Shown: positions 47,625-58,569 of the stretch, piece after piece
How positions within the stretch are numbered: position 1 is the stretch's first letter
Layout: each line of letters opens with the position of its first letter
From: Phoronis australis
Lineage: Eukaryota > Phoronida > Phoronidae
Reading direction: 5' to 3'
DNA length: 64,000 bases
Assembly (NCBI GenBank): GCA_002633005.1
Contig: NMRA01000300.1
Span: forward strand, 136,336-200,335
Translations under genes and position numbers: made by a program
Notes under the pieces: model-generated
Told to the model about the DNA's origin: nothing
The model's database searches: none
What the model saw: only the letters and a program-made list of their open reading frames with translations

Positions 47625-47690
47625 AGGCGAGTTTCGAACCCGGTGCGCAAGTTTCGAGTCGTTGACTTGACCACTGCACCATTCAGCGGC
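47625..47690 (-). repeat. tRNA-derived SINE head or decayed tRNA
   Basis: On the minus strand an A-box, TGGTGCAGTGG (47671-47681), and a B-box, GGTTCGAAAC (47631-47640), are correctly spaced for a Pol III promoter. The T-stem does not pair, so it is not a working tRNA. Confidence 0.5.
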
Positions 47691-48573
47691 TGACGTCATC
47701 GAACGTGAAAATAGAATACTTAAATGACCACGCGCAACAATCGCATGTTTAACAAAAGGCATTGTACCGACATTTTTACGCTATGAAAACTAAGACGCAT
47801 AATTTCCATAAAAACGACATTTTAATTCAGTGAAATTTAACTCTCACGTTCTCTCACTTGTAAGTCACCGATCTCCAATTTGAATGCGGGTATCGTGTCG
47901 TCGGGATCCTTCGACTTGAGCATTATACTCAGTTACCAGTGGCAACCTACTTTAGCAGACGATATTTTCTCGGTCGAAGTTTAGTGTGATAAACTGTGTA
48001 GTAAGCTATAATAGTTGCTAAGCCTTAATCCATAGATTCACTTTCTTTCCATTTTGTTCAAATTTTCAATTGTTTTAGAGTAAAGGCATTATTTGAAAAA
48101 AATAGCTCGGCTTTTCTAAAAGGTCACGACCTCCGACCCCGGGCCTCTGACACAGAAAGTAGTTACAAAGTCGAGGCGAGTCGAGAAAGGAAGATCGATT
48201 CATTGCAATGTTTCTCGTTCAGTATGTGGTATAAATAGATTTACCATGCGATGCTCGGGTCCTCCAGGTACCTTTGTACCTGCACTGTTATGTAGTGCAA
48301 TTTCCCTTGTAGTTAAGGCATAGCCGTGTCTGGTAGGTGGCCGTGGTATGGTGTCAATAGAAGTGCCTGTAATGTACAGCAACCACAATATGGAGGCAAA
48401 TCTGGGAATGGCATCGGTCCATTTCTTATTAGTTGCGACTAGCTTTTTCTCCTTCTTCTCCCACTCCTTTACCAGGGTCACGTCCCCCACGCGGGTTATG
48501 GCGGTGGACAGGATTGTTCATCCATGAACAGCCCTACCCATATGGCCACAACACCACGTTTCTTACAGTGTCT

Positions 48574-48722
48574 CCAGGGGCGAATCCAGGATTTTGAGTT
48601 AGGGGGGCCAGGGCAGAGTATTAGCCAGGATTTTTCCCCTCAGACATTCGCACCCTCGAACTGCCAAATGGAATCTGGGAGAATTTTAGGGGGGCCACGG
48701 CCCCATTCTAAATCCGCCACTG
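48574..48722 (-). mobile_element. hAT-type MITE family C, copy 2
   Basis: CAGGGGCGAATCCAGGATTT at the left and AAATCCGCCACTG at the right. The interior matches 4437-4588 in the opposite orientation. The CAGTGGCGGAT-type end is the usual hAT MITE terminus. Confidence 0.85.
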
Positions 48723-48810
48723 GTCTGTTTTTATCACTCCGGCAGGTCTGCTCATTCAGCTTGTCTGGATCCTGCTTTGCAGATTGTTATTGCCCAGTTG
48801 GCTGTTTGGT

Positions 48811-49027
48811 GTACCCACTTGGTACTTTACATGATATTTGCCCATTTTGCAGTTTGTACCCACTCGGTACTTGTTATTGACTTTCCCGTTTTGCTGGACC
48901 CAGTTGGTATTATGTACCCATTTGGTACTATGCTAACCTGTGCCACTTAGTATCCGATACTCAATTACACTTTGGGTATCGGAAATGTGTGTGTTATCTC
49001 TTGTAATTAAGGAACCCATCTGGTTCC
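48811..49027. repeat. Array of small ACCCA-NN-TGGT hairpins
   Basis: GTACCCACTTGGTAC (48811-48825), GTACCCACTCGGTAC (48856-48870), GACCCAGTTGGT (48898-48909), GTACCCATTTGGTAC (48914-48928) and GGAACCCATCTGGTTCC (49011-49027) are separate dyads sharing the same core. A related pair, GTATCCGATAC and GGTATCGG, lies between them. Confidence 0.85.
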
Positions 49028-49124
49028 TTCTGTGAAATATTTATTTGTAGAGCTGTGACCCTGAAATTCCCAATACAACTTAAAATATATATTATTCTTT
49101 TTGTTTTATTTGTCCCCAATAAAT

Positions 49125-49268
49125 AGATTATTACATGTTCTCAGTCGTTATCTCACGTATCTGGAGAATTATCGCCCTCGCGGTTGACGCCCCTCGGGCG
49201 ATAATTCTCCAAAATCCACTCGGGCTCTAGAATATAGGGGATAACGACTGAGAACATGTAATAATCTA
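49125..49268. mobile_element. Palindromic MITE with 27-bp terminal inverted repeats
   Basis: GATTATTACATGTTCTCAGT, continuing CGTTATC, is mirrored exactly at the right. A second inner inverted pair, GGAGAATTATCGCCC and GGGCGATAATTCTCC, flanks a short GC-rich loop. Length is about 140 bases. Confidence 0.92.
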
Positions 49269-49867
49269 TATGTATACAACATCCGTATTTTCAAATATAT
49301 GGGATAAATATACATATACATATACATATATATATAATGGTGAGTACTCCACAGCAGTGCGCTACTTTTCTCGGAAACTTTCGCACAAAACTCTGCTGCC
49401 CAAAGAATCTGAACTCGTCATTTTAACAACAGATTCTTAAACCTAAGTGCTCTCAGTGGATTGCCGCAGACGACTTTGCAGCTGCATGTAATAGAATACA
49501 AAAAACAGGAATTACAAATTTCGTGAGAAAAATTTCGTGACTTAAAATTACCGCGATCTCCATGAAAAAACAAAACGAAACGCGGTCACGTGACTACTAG
49601 CGAAAGATCATAATTTTTTAAATATTGCATTTTTGCAATCATTAAGTATTTGAAAAAGATGTAGTTTCACGGTGCACCATCGGCATTTAAAAAGAAATAA
49701 AAGAAATTTATTAAAAAATTGATACCATGGGTAATAGAGGCACGGAAAATATCTTAAAGTTCAAAAATCGTCGGCAAGGTCAAAGGCTTTTCTAGACTAT
49801 TGAAATGTCAAATAAAAGCGACAGTAGATAATTACGATCACATTCTTAAGGCTGATAAGCAACAAAT

Positions 49868-50147
49868 ATGCACGTGCTGACAGCTGTTATGGTGACGGTC
49901 ATTGTCCAGCTCCGTACACAAAACACAAACAGTTATTCAGACGATCGACCCGTTTGGAATTTCGATGACGTGCTGGAGGCCAAACGAATTTTTCAGCGCA
50001 GGCATGTTGTCGCCGAGGCTCGAAATAGACTTCATCCTTACCTCTTGTTGACCTACGCTGTCTACACAAAGATTTCTTCCGAGTCAGAATTGAAAACCTG
50101 CCCCAGTTGTCCGTCATCCATTACCGCCAGGAGTCTGAAGGTTTCGG
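49868..50147 (+). CDS. Candidate first exon of a secreted protein with a CPSC motif
   Basis: The ATG at 49868 opens 93 codons and one further base to a strong donor, TCGG|GTGAGTAGG (phase 1 out). It starts MHVLTAVMVTVIVQL, a signal-peptide-like segment. A polar region with WNFDDVLEAKRIFQRRHVV follows, then LKTCPSCPSSITARSLKVSG. The CPSC near the end recalls the start of activin/myostatin-type TGF-beta propeptides, but that is a four-residue resemblance. No mature cystine-knot domain or other downstream exon was recognised in the window. The antisense ORF at 49899-50117 is likely a shadow. This could also be a chance ORF; the donor and the hydrophobic start are the main support. Confidence 0.4.
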
Positions 50148-53100
50148 GTGAGTAGGTTGTGGCTAAGATTTCAAAAAATAAGAAAACGGAAAATTGTTGT
50201 TTTACACTTTTTACTTTGGTCAACAAATGTGTAGTTGAATACGATGGAATTGCCCTAGTTCAATCAGTGGTATCGCCCCCAACTAATCCGGGGTCCTCTC
50301 ATACGAAACTCGAACTTAGAATGCAGCTTTGAATTTTGATGAATGCGGCCGTGTGGAAACTTTTGCCAAAAGCCTGACACGCACGCAGTCACAATTTGTT
50401 TTATAATTAATATGAGAGAATAACGAATGAGTAAAAATGATTTTGTGAAACGTTTTTAAATAGCAAGGTCGCTCATAATATTTGACGAGGCATTGCCCAC
50501 TGAACGTTTGCAAGATTTAATCGGGAAATTCAATTAAATACGAAAGCAGAGTACATCCATGAACAAATATGATGTTATTTTGAATATTTTTGCAGTCTTA
50601 AATTAAAGACCTATATGGTCATTGAACTAAATAGATTTGGCAACTGCAACAACTTTTTTCATGTGTCGTATATTTTATAACGTTTACACTCATTTAGCAA
50701 TATGATATAATCATAACGAAGGGAGATAATGCTAGTATGTATAGAGTTCATAATTTCAAATGAAATGTTTAATTTAATATTCAGAAACCACACAATCTGC
50801 TAATTTTCCTAGTCAAATTGATCGTAGTTGGCTACCACAAAGGATTATCATGAATAGTTGCACCAAATAAATCTAAAGAGCCGACTGTTTCAATGTCCAA
50901 ATAATTGAACTTTGAGATTTTTTATTGTTTATTTCGAAAATTTCAATGTACAACAATACGAGTTAAGCCCAGAAAGCGCTAGATAACGTTGTATCTGGGC
51001 ATCACTTAATACAGATGAATGTACATATTTACAAATACAGCAATAATTTCGACGATTTATATAAAACTTTCATTATAAATTTAAAAAGGGATAGACATAA
51101 AAATTTTGATATACATGTGCGATACTGCTGTAGAATATCTTGCCGATAATGATCAAGAGTCGTTAGAAATGGGGAACATTATTAATTAAGAACTAAGCTG
51201 CGTCAGTTTAAGCAGCAAATGAATCCGCAAAGAAATGGAAATTTGGCAACGTTTTCTATAAGAGCCACATTGTTAGTGGAATCAAGTTTTCTATAACTAT
51301 TAAGTTTATCAGAAACTTACAGAAATTCGGAGTAAGCGTGGTTAATATCAGAGTATTGTTCGAGTATCTTGAAATGCTGTACTCTCTTATTTCGGTTTGC
51401 TGTGCAGCCAAAGAAGATAATTATGAGCAAATGATCGCAAGTTTCCACACCGACACAATGGTGGGGTTTCTCTAAAATTCTGTCAAAGTGTGTTGCTGTT
51501 AAGGAACAATCCGTTTCTTGTACAAGTTAATTTTGTGATCGCCGGTAAGTTGAAATAACGTTAAGCACACTGGCAACTCTGAAGCGATTGCACACCGTTT
51601 CATGTCATGCTTAGGTATGATAATTGAGGTGATTTCTTTTATTTTAATCGGTAAGGAATTCCAGTTAGCAATAATGCATGTTATTATTGTGGATCCAGGC
51701 CAACGTAAGGTGGATTAAAATATGAGAAACTGAAGTCCAGGTCTAGTTAGTTGCCGATTGTAAGAGTCAAATAGGATTGAACTCTGAGATGAGATTCATG
51801 GTCTGTATTGAGATAATAATACTAGGATCAAACACAGGAATTACAACCAATCTGAAGTTTCGGAAACAAGACTATGATGGTTTAATTATTCATTCTGCCA
51901 AAATTTGTATTGTGTCTCTTTAAAAAAGATACAAATGACTAGGCCACAAAAATTTCGTCTTAATCCATGGTCATTCATTCAACTGAAACAAACCAACTAA
52001 GATAATTCCATGCATCATTGTGTGCAATAAGTAGTAATCATTTTATGTGTTTTATATGTATATCACGTTGCAAAAACCTGTTTCTAATTAGTTCACTTTA
52101 TTGGTATGTCAACACATTTGCACACGGGTCCATTGGAATACCAGTTATTGTTTTAAATTGAATAGTAGTTTACTCAAAGATTAATTGACTGTGACGTACA
52201 AAATTAGCACTCCGTAATTATTAATTCGTTTAAATATCAGTTCTACTGTACAGTCAAAACTCAACTACAGTGTAAAAATACCTGTTCGTATTAGACCCCT
52301 ACTTAGGGAGAATACCTGTTCGTTTAAGTTGCTCAGAGCACAAGCTTTATAATGAAACAGGGCGGCACGTTGAGGAGAGAAACTGTGGAATTAATTGAAA
52401 GTGAAATACATGTTATGTGTCATTACCCTGTCCTTGGTGATGTGCGCAAAAACTTGCTGACGAACATTACAGACGATGGCAAAGTAATTAGATAATTTAA
52501 AAGCCATAATGTTTGTGAACTAAAAAGTCTGGTGCTAAACATATCAAGAGCAACAGTGCTAAGAGGTGACATTGTATCATTGTGAATTATAATGTATAAA
52601 CTGTGTTGTGAGGCCAACGCCTGCATACTATAATCAGTTGTGGTTCTAATTCTGATACTCAGGTAATGTTTTTAGAAATTTAAATTTAGATAAACAACTC
52701 GCAATGTTTAATGAGTACAAGAAATGAGCAGAGAATTTCCTAATACTTACCCACAGTGTGTCGGAAGTTTAATACATCACTTGTGTAGTCGTCTGATGTA
52801 GAGACTAAGTTGATTGTTTATACAGTTGCACCGGGAGATTGCGAGTATTGCGTGAGTGTTGATACAGTATTATAATAACTAAAGTGTGTAGATGTCCATA
52901 ACTGAATGGCTCCCATGCTAGCCGGCAGGTGGCAGGAATCTTTCAACAGTGTTGTTTCTGTTCCAACGAACTACCTATTTTTAGCTGAACCGTATTTTCT
53001 CCTACGTCACAATAAGTGCTGCTAAAACGGTCCTTGGTCGATCGCAAGTGACGTTTCACGAACTCCGCACTATTCTCTCAGAATGGGAGTGTATTCTAAG

Positions 53101-53285
53101 TGACCGCACTTTCATACATGTATTTGTGTCCAGCTCCGACGATGAACCTGAACCGTTCACTCCGTCTCTTTGATTAGACGGGCTTTCCTTATGCGAAGTT
53201 TAGGAGGACGAACTTGGCGGACCACGATTTCGACGCGACATCGGTACAGTTGCGCTATACCTCGTTCGCGCTTATCTATCATTAG

Positions 53286-53478
53286 TCAGATGGTTGAAGG
53301 TGACGCACGTAAATTACGTGCGTAAATCAATTCTTGTTAGTGACGTAAATTAATTATTAACGACGTAAATTATTTTTTGCGGCGTAAAGTAACTTTTAAT
53401 GGCGTAAAGTAATTATTTGCGTGCGTAATTTACGCGCGTAAATTAAATATTAACGTGCGTGAATTACGCAAATGGATT
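53286..53478 (+). repeat. Degenerate tandem repeat, about 27-30 bp
   Basis: Repeated GACGTAAATTAATTATTAAC-like units, also GCGTAAAGTAATTATT and GCGCGTAAATTAAATATTAA, with alternating TACG/CGTA palindromes. Confidence 0.75.
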
Positions 53479-54363
53479 GATTTTAAATTAAGTCGCAAAT
53501 GATTACTTTACGCAGCAATTTGTTTCGCTGATGCAAACACCAGTATTTAGCGGCACTTCGTGAACGAAACAACTCGTAACCCGACGTAACCATATGTCAA
53601 CCATCAACATCGGCGACTATTGTTTTGTTTCACGACGACAAGTCACGAAAATAGCTCGAGTTGAGCAATTTAATTGCGGTCGCGATGGATAAGTTCACTC
53701 TGCCGTAAGAACTAACAGTCCTATAAGGAAACTCTCGGCTGCTTGAGACTGTAGTCGACTGCGTTCAGGATCCGCCACCAGCCAACACTACGAGTACCTC
53801 AACTAATGTGGCCACACCACTGTGCCTTCAAGTCCCAAACATGTTATATAGTTACACGACTGGCAGCTCTCCAGTCACGTGATAATATACAACTCTGGAC
53901 AAATGACTGATTCGAATACGTTATTTAGTTTCTCATAACCCGTGCATTTTTACATGTTTATGGCGTATATCTCTTGTGTATATTGTTTGTACTGTATTTT
54001 TGCGTGAGGGAGGATGTCGCAGATTGTGTTTGTGTATTTTAGTCACATTTTGATTGTCTTCTTTCTTTCCAAGGGAGTTCGTTGCGTGATCTACAGTGTA
54101 CATCATGATGTAGGATCTGCATTACTCTTGATTAAGATTGGTTCACTTTTACCCAGCATGCTTCACATTCTACATGTATCGCTTCCGCTATTACAATGGA
54201 ACTAGATAGACTCAACCTCGTTATTTCTATCTGTTCCGACCTACACCTCCTCTATATACACCTACGCCACAACGCTGCCAAATAGTTTAATAACTCATTT
54301 ACAAATCTTTCATAGGTACAATTTCAAAGCACTTGGTTTTTCTAAAGAAATCGATAAATTAAT

Positions 54364-54416
54364 GAGATCTCGAGATACAGATTCACTAACGAGATCTCGC
54401 GATACAGATTCACCAT
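54364..54416 (+). repeat. Two-copy direct repeat
   Basis: GAGATCTCGAGATACAGATT and GAGATCTCGCGATACAGATT, 26 bases apart. Confidence 0.8.
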
Positions 54417-54680
54417 TTTAATTCCAGACCTTTTGTACTTTCTTTATTGAGAACGTTTTAACAAATTACGTTGCGTCGGTCCAAAAATTCTGTTACTTTG
54501 AAAATTGTGAGCATTTTCAATTTCACAAAATTAAAGTAAACTCTAACATTTAAAGAGAAAATCAGCCTGTTTATCAAAGTCAACCGGAACTCACACTTGT
54601 GGTTTTAACCGGCCAAATCACATCCTCAAATTTTATAATGTTTGGATTCACTACAATGCTGATTTGATTTTGAATTACAG

Positions 54681-55205
54681 GAAAACGCATTTTCTGAAAA
54701 TGATTGCAGTGCCAACGCTATGTCAAAAAAGGAGTTCGTCCCTAATTCCCCCAGCTTCTTTATTCTCCCATCCAACGGCTCCTCAAACGATGATACCAGA
54801 CTCCGTTCCTTCATCGCCATGTCCCCCCGATTGGGTGTCCCCCCGATAGTGTGTCCCCCCGGACCCGATGTTCCCAAACCTGGTAACTCCTCTTCTCGTT
54901 TATTTAATTTTTGCGCGACGTCTTGGTATGCAGCAGGTGCTTGAGCCCATGCGCGTAAGAACGACACACCGGGAGTTGAATTGAACAAACTTAGGACACT
55001 TTTCAGTGAACAGGCATCGGATGATCAATACCAGGGCGCTGAATCTTTGAGACGGAGGAACGTCAGGACAATAGAACATAACGACAGGGGAACATTGGGC
55101 ATCGAAAACAACGGTAGCGTACCTGTCATTATTGAGACAAAGAACCATGGATGGGTGAACAGCGGGTGTGGAGATAGAGTGAACAGTGGGTTTGGAGGTT
55201 CGTGA
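54681..55205 (+). pseudogene. Exon-like ORF with one in-frame TGA, function unknown
   Basis: After an acceptor-like AATTACAG the plus frame reads ENAFSENDCSANAMSKKEF, then SPSFFILPSNGSSNDDTRL, VCPPGPDVPKPGNSS and CATSWYAAGA. At 54942-54944 a TGA interrupts it. The same frame continues AHARKNDTPGVELNKLRTLF, ASDDQYQGAESLRRRNVRT and IIETKNHG, then runs into a 24-bp tandem repeat and stops at 55205. The composition (D, E, N, K, S, R, P; few hydrophobic runs) is that of a real soluble or prodomain-like protein rather than a chance ORF. The TGA is one C-to-T change from CGA. I do not recognise the family. Two overlapping minus-strand ORFs (54626-54988 and 54900-55292) are alternatives, but their composition is poorer. 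Confidence 0.35.
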
Positions 55206-55268
55206 ACAGTGGGTATGGAGACGGGTGAACAGTGGGTGTGGAGATGGGTGAACAGTGTGTATGGAGGG
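55147..55268 (+). repeat. 24-bp tandem repeat
   Basis: About five imperfect copies of a GGGTGAACAGTGGGTGTGGAG-like unit lie at the 3' end of the exon-like ORF and contribute its last residues before the stop. Confidence 0.9.
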
Positions 55269-56192
55269 CATATAGGACCTGGGAAAGGTCACTATGAACT
55301 AGAAAAAGGGTAACAAAATTTTCTCAATGATACTCAAAAATGACATTAGTTTTGTTCTCAAAACTGAATTAAAAATGTTTTTTCTAAGTTACTGAAAATA
55401 TTTTGCAAGTTTGTGTATGTTGTGTTTTACAGGATGTGGTAGAACAGTACTTAACCAATCCACTCAAAAGTTTAAGATAGACGTTTAAAAAGAATTAAAT
55501 CTACCCTACTGGACGTGTTGCTGAATGCGACATATTTCAAAAGTTGACAAAAATGTAACATCCTGTAGAATGTATTAAAATATGATTGATGATCAAGATG
55601 ACATTGGCTGCCGGTTCCGCTAGGTCCACCAGCCAACACATCTGATTAGTTCTCGATGACGATTGCCATCCTACGAACCAAACAGATGTCTTAGCAGGTT
55701 GACCCTGCGTTACCAGCCAAGGTAATCAGTTGTAGCCTTTGTGTGTGCAGAATTAAAAAAACAAACTGTGATATACGTATCATGACGTCAAATTAGCAAC
55801 AATTGAATGAACAACAGAAAGTTAGACTCAAACTATGTACATCACAAACCCACCTTGAAAACAACTTCAAGTAACACACCGGCTTAAATCCCCTAGCATA
55901 AGTATCATTTTTCATCGTTCTGTACGTTAATGAATATGACCATGTGAACCGCCGGAATTTCTGAGCATGTGAATGGCTGACGTGCAGCATCTAGCGCAAT
56001 ATGTTGTTAAACAATGTTATATTATAAAAATGTGCAAGTTAAAGTCGGGACTTTAAAGCGTTTGCTCTATTTGAAGTTTAAAACGTGTCTAACAGTTTTG
56101 GGAAATAATTGAGGTATTTCGAATTTCAAAGAAAAATTGATGTTTATTTGGTTTCCTGCCTCGTTATGTCATCAGTTGACAGTATATATGCA

Positions 56193-56480
56193 ATGGCGTG
56201 TAGAGGTTATTTCGTAAGTTAAGAAGACTTTCAAAGTGATCTTGACAAGTCTTATGAAGACAGGTATGGAGATAGGAGTGAATACGACACTCAGGCTATA
56301 AGTAAAACAGATAATGAGTTAGACCTCGCCATATCGGCAGTCTTTTCGTGCTTGAGGCCGTACGAACTCGACTCTGACGCACCGACGTCTTCGGCAAGTG
56401 AAGCCGAGTCTACTCAGTCTGTGGACAGTCCTGATTTCAGAGCTGACGGTAGTTATAACCCTTTATTGATCACAATTTAA
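56193..56480 (+). pseudogene. Acidic Ser-rich ORF broken by one TAA
   Basis: The frame starts at the ATG at 56193 (MACRGYFVS), meets TAA at 56220-56222, then reads EDFQSDLDKSYEDRYGDRSE, later DLAISAVFSCLRPYELDSD and SSASEAESTQSVDSPDF. It ends at 56480 or at a possible donor after 56448 (G|GTAGTT). The strong acidic/Ser bias and clean frame after the stop argue for a real, recently broken coding sequence. Acidic starts of this kind occur in transposon-derived and P2X7-tail-like genes of marine invertebrates. I offer that only as a hint. A THAP-like remnant lies 430 bases downstream on the same strand. Confidence 0.35.
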
Positions 56481-56908
56481 TTTTCAAACCACTTTAGTGT
56501 CGAGTCATCTTTGCCGCGAACTCTGAATCTAACCGAAGTTTTTACCCTGACTGCCAAAGCTCAGTCGCGAATAGCGGCCACTGATTTCTTGTCTTGGCTA
56601 ATGCCCCGTGCGTTTGTCAGGAACGATCATGTCTAACTGGATTATATTTTCGATAAATGGTACTCGTTTCTGTTACAAAATTATGAAATTATTACCGTTG
56701 TGATTAGTCGATTATTTCGGTCTAGTGCCCAAATTGACCTATCGCCAGGATTATGACGGACGGCTTAATTGACCAATCAGAACGCAGCATTCTGCGTTTC
56801 CAAGCCGCCATTTTACCCGACAAACCACACGTAGTAGAGTAAAACTTACTTTAGTCTATACTAATAGCTCAAGAAATTGTCCACTAAGAATGGGGAAACG
56901 GTGTTGAT

Positions 56909-57170
56909 ATGGCGTGTGTAGCAGCGACAGCCGTTATGCTGCATATCCCGTCATTTTTGGCATGTCCTAAGCCGAAAAATGATGTTGAAAAGCGTAAACT
57001 ATGGATCAAACTGTACGGCCACACGAGCAGCTGAACTTAGCGATGTTGCTTGATAACTCGAAGGCTATAATAAACACAAATATGTTAGTTCCAAGATACG
57101 CACTTTTCAGCTTGGTGGCTATGGTGCAGAGCTATCTCAGATTTTGACTCCCGAGTTTCCTACGTCTGGC
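56909..57170 (+). pseudogene. Decayed THAP-like domain segment
   Basis: The frame from the ATG at 56909 includes HIPSFLACPKPKNDVEKRKL and WIKLYG, which resembles the F.RFPK....RK.WI core of THAP zinc fingers. A stop follows. In another frame from about 57100 the sequence reads THFQLGGYGAELSQILTPEF, similar to the (C)..HF segment that closes THAP domains. The Cys ligands are not all visible and the frame is broken. It is at best a pseudogene or an exon of a decayed THAP-type (P-element-like) gene. Confidence 0.3.
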
Positions 57171-57789
57171 CGTCTTTCTCTCGGCACCTGCTGGATCTCA
57201 GCACTCTAGTGGTAGTCCCCGGAAATTGTTGTTTTCAAGGACATTTTTATTTTATGTTTTATTTTATTTATTTCAACCTAATGGACATTATTTTGTTTCG
57301 TATCAGAGGTACATTTTTGTTATTCATAAACCGTAGGCTGGCGTTCAACTGAACTTCTCTCCGGTCAAAATTCAGAGATTCGATCGGCACAGGGGAGGGC
57401 ACTGGATTACTGCCGGAACTCAAAGCCTTGGTCGAGCTGTTGTCACTAAAAATAAACTGTTGAATTACTTTTTGACGTGTAGGGGCCTACCTCTAGTATA
57501 CACTATGTCTGTAGAGTTAGAGAGAGCTCGCTTTGAAGTTGTTCAAACATGATATTTAGATTTATGAAGCTTTAAAAAAGAATTTGAGTTATTTTTGTAA
57601 ATACCCTATCTTGCAACTACCACACCAGACTTGTAATCTTTTCTAACCATACCACGACTTAGTGATCATGCTACCTTCAAAATTAAATGAAAGCTACCTT
57701 TATGGAATGAAACTACAAAAAATACCAAGTTCATAAGAAGGTAGGCCTAATTTAAATGTTTTCATGGACGGTGCAAACGGACAATTCCA

Positions 57790-58032
57790 TAGGCGGATAT
57801 AGGGGGGGCAGGGGCCCCAGCCCCCCCCGCCTTAGCTGACGCAAGCAAAATGAAACAGCAAGAGCGTGAAGCGTGAGGAAATATTGAGTTCTGTAACTAA
57901 GACCGGTAGCGGAAAAGGGGGGCTCAGACTGCAGATCGCGGCGGAATCGTGTAACTGTTTTTTTAGTACACCGATAGATTTTCTGAACAGAAGGTCCAAC
58001 GGTCTACATCCATGGCCCCTGCAACTGTTGGT
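57790..58032 (+). mobile_element. hAT-type MITE family D, copy 2, 3' end unclear
   Basis: CATAGGCGGATATAGGGGGG, then GAAACAGCAAGAGCGTGAAG and ATATTGAGTTCTGTAACTA, as in the copy at 46638. An extra block (GGGGGCTCAGACTGCAG) is inserted in the middle. Confidence 0.75.
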
Positions 58033-58363
58033 ACAATGCAATACACCTGTTTTAATATTAATAATAAATAATAAACTTCTTTACAGAGGATAAAATACCA
58101 TACAATTTAAATATGCTTGAGGCAAAGAGTAATATACAGCATGGTCTTCTTAAAGCAATTAATTAAATTAGATTAAATTAAAATAAATGGATATTTAGAA
58201 ATTAAATTTACAAACTGAATTAAAAATAAATCAAAACTTCTATATCTATGATATCTACAGTGAATTCTAGAGAGGAGAAATGACTGAAACGAAGGGGGGC
58301 AGCTATGATGACAACATCCACAAGTAACTGATGAGTCAGTGTCTGAAGTCATCGACTCGAACG

Positions 58364-58554
58364 AGCCCCCCAATTTGGTAAATTGGGCAAAAAGGTCCGC
58401 CTCAGCGAAACAATAAGTCCGAGTAAGGGAGACAAAACTCCACGGAAGCACAATCCGTAGGTCTGAACCTAGAGGCCCAGTGTTTTTAGTCGTCGTTGAT
58501 TTTTTTGAAAACTTCGAGCCCCTCCTATATTTTAGGCTGGGTGCGCGCATGCTA
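58364..58554 (-). mobile_element. MITE family A, copy 4, one end truncated
   Basis: Reverse orientation: GAGCCCCCCAATTTGG, then AGGTCCGCCTCAGCGAAACA, ending TTTAGGCTGGGTGCGCGCATGC. The left terminal repeat is missing. Confidence 0.82.
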
Positions 58555-58569
58555 ATTAAATATTTCTGG

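Larger units (their letters stand above)
37113..49867. other. Gene-poor stretch
   Basis: This contains the 21-, 15- and 41-bp tandem repeats, tRNA-like fragments, MITEs and the hairpin array listed separately. A hAT-like terminus (GTGGCTGATCTAGAATATCA) is near 38721. A plus ORF at 43937-44284 (CPDKQLHAFNKAVCILIDG) has no recognisable family. No supported exon was found on either strand. Confidence 0.5.
50148..54680. other. Stretch without recognised genes
   Basis: AT-rich, with the tandem repeat at 53286 and the direct repeat at 54364. A good donor (GTAAGT at about 52749 on the minus strand) follows a short open run that is closed upstream without an acceptor. If the exon at 49868 is real, this is its first intron. 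Confidence 0.45.

Noticed and set aside
47625-47690. Functional tRNA gene
   Set aside because: A- and B-boxes are present but the T-stem does not pair and no acceptor stem forms, so it is SINE-like.
52749-52835. Minus-strand exon before a strong GTAAGT donor
   Set aside because: The open run is only about 20 codons and closes at a stop without an acceptor in between.
54942-54944. TGA as selenocysteine codon
   Set aside because: There is no SECIS-like structure that I can see and no selenoprotein family resemblance; a CGA-to-TGA change is simpler.
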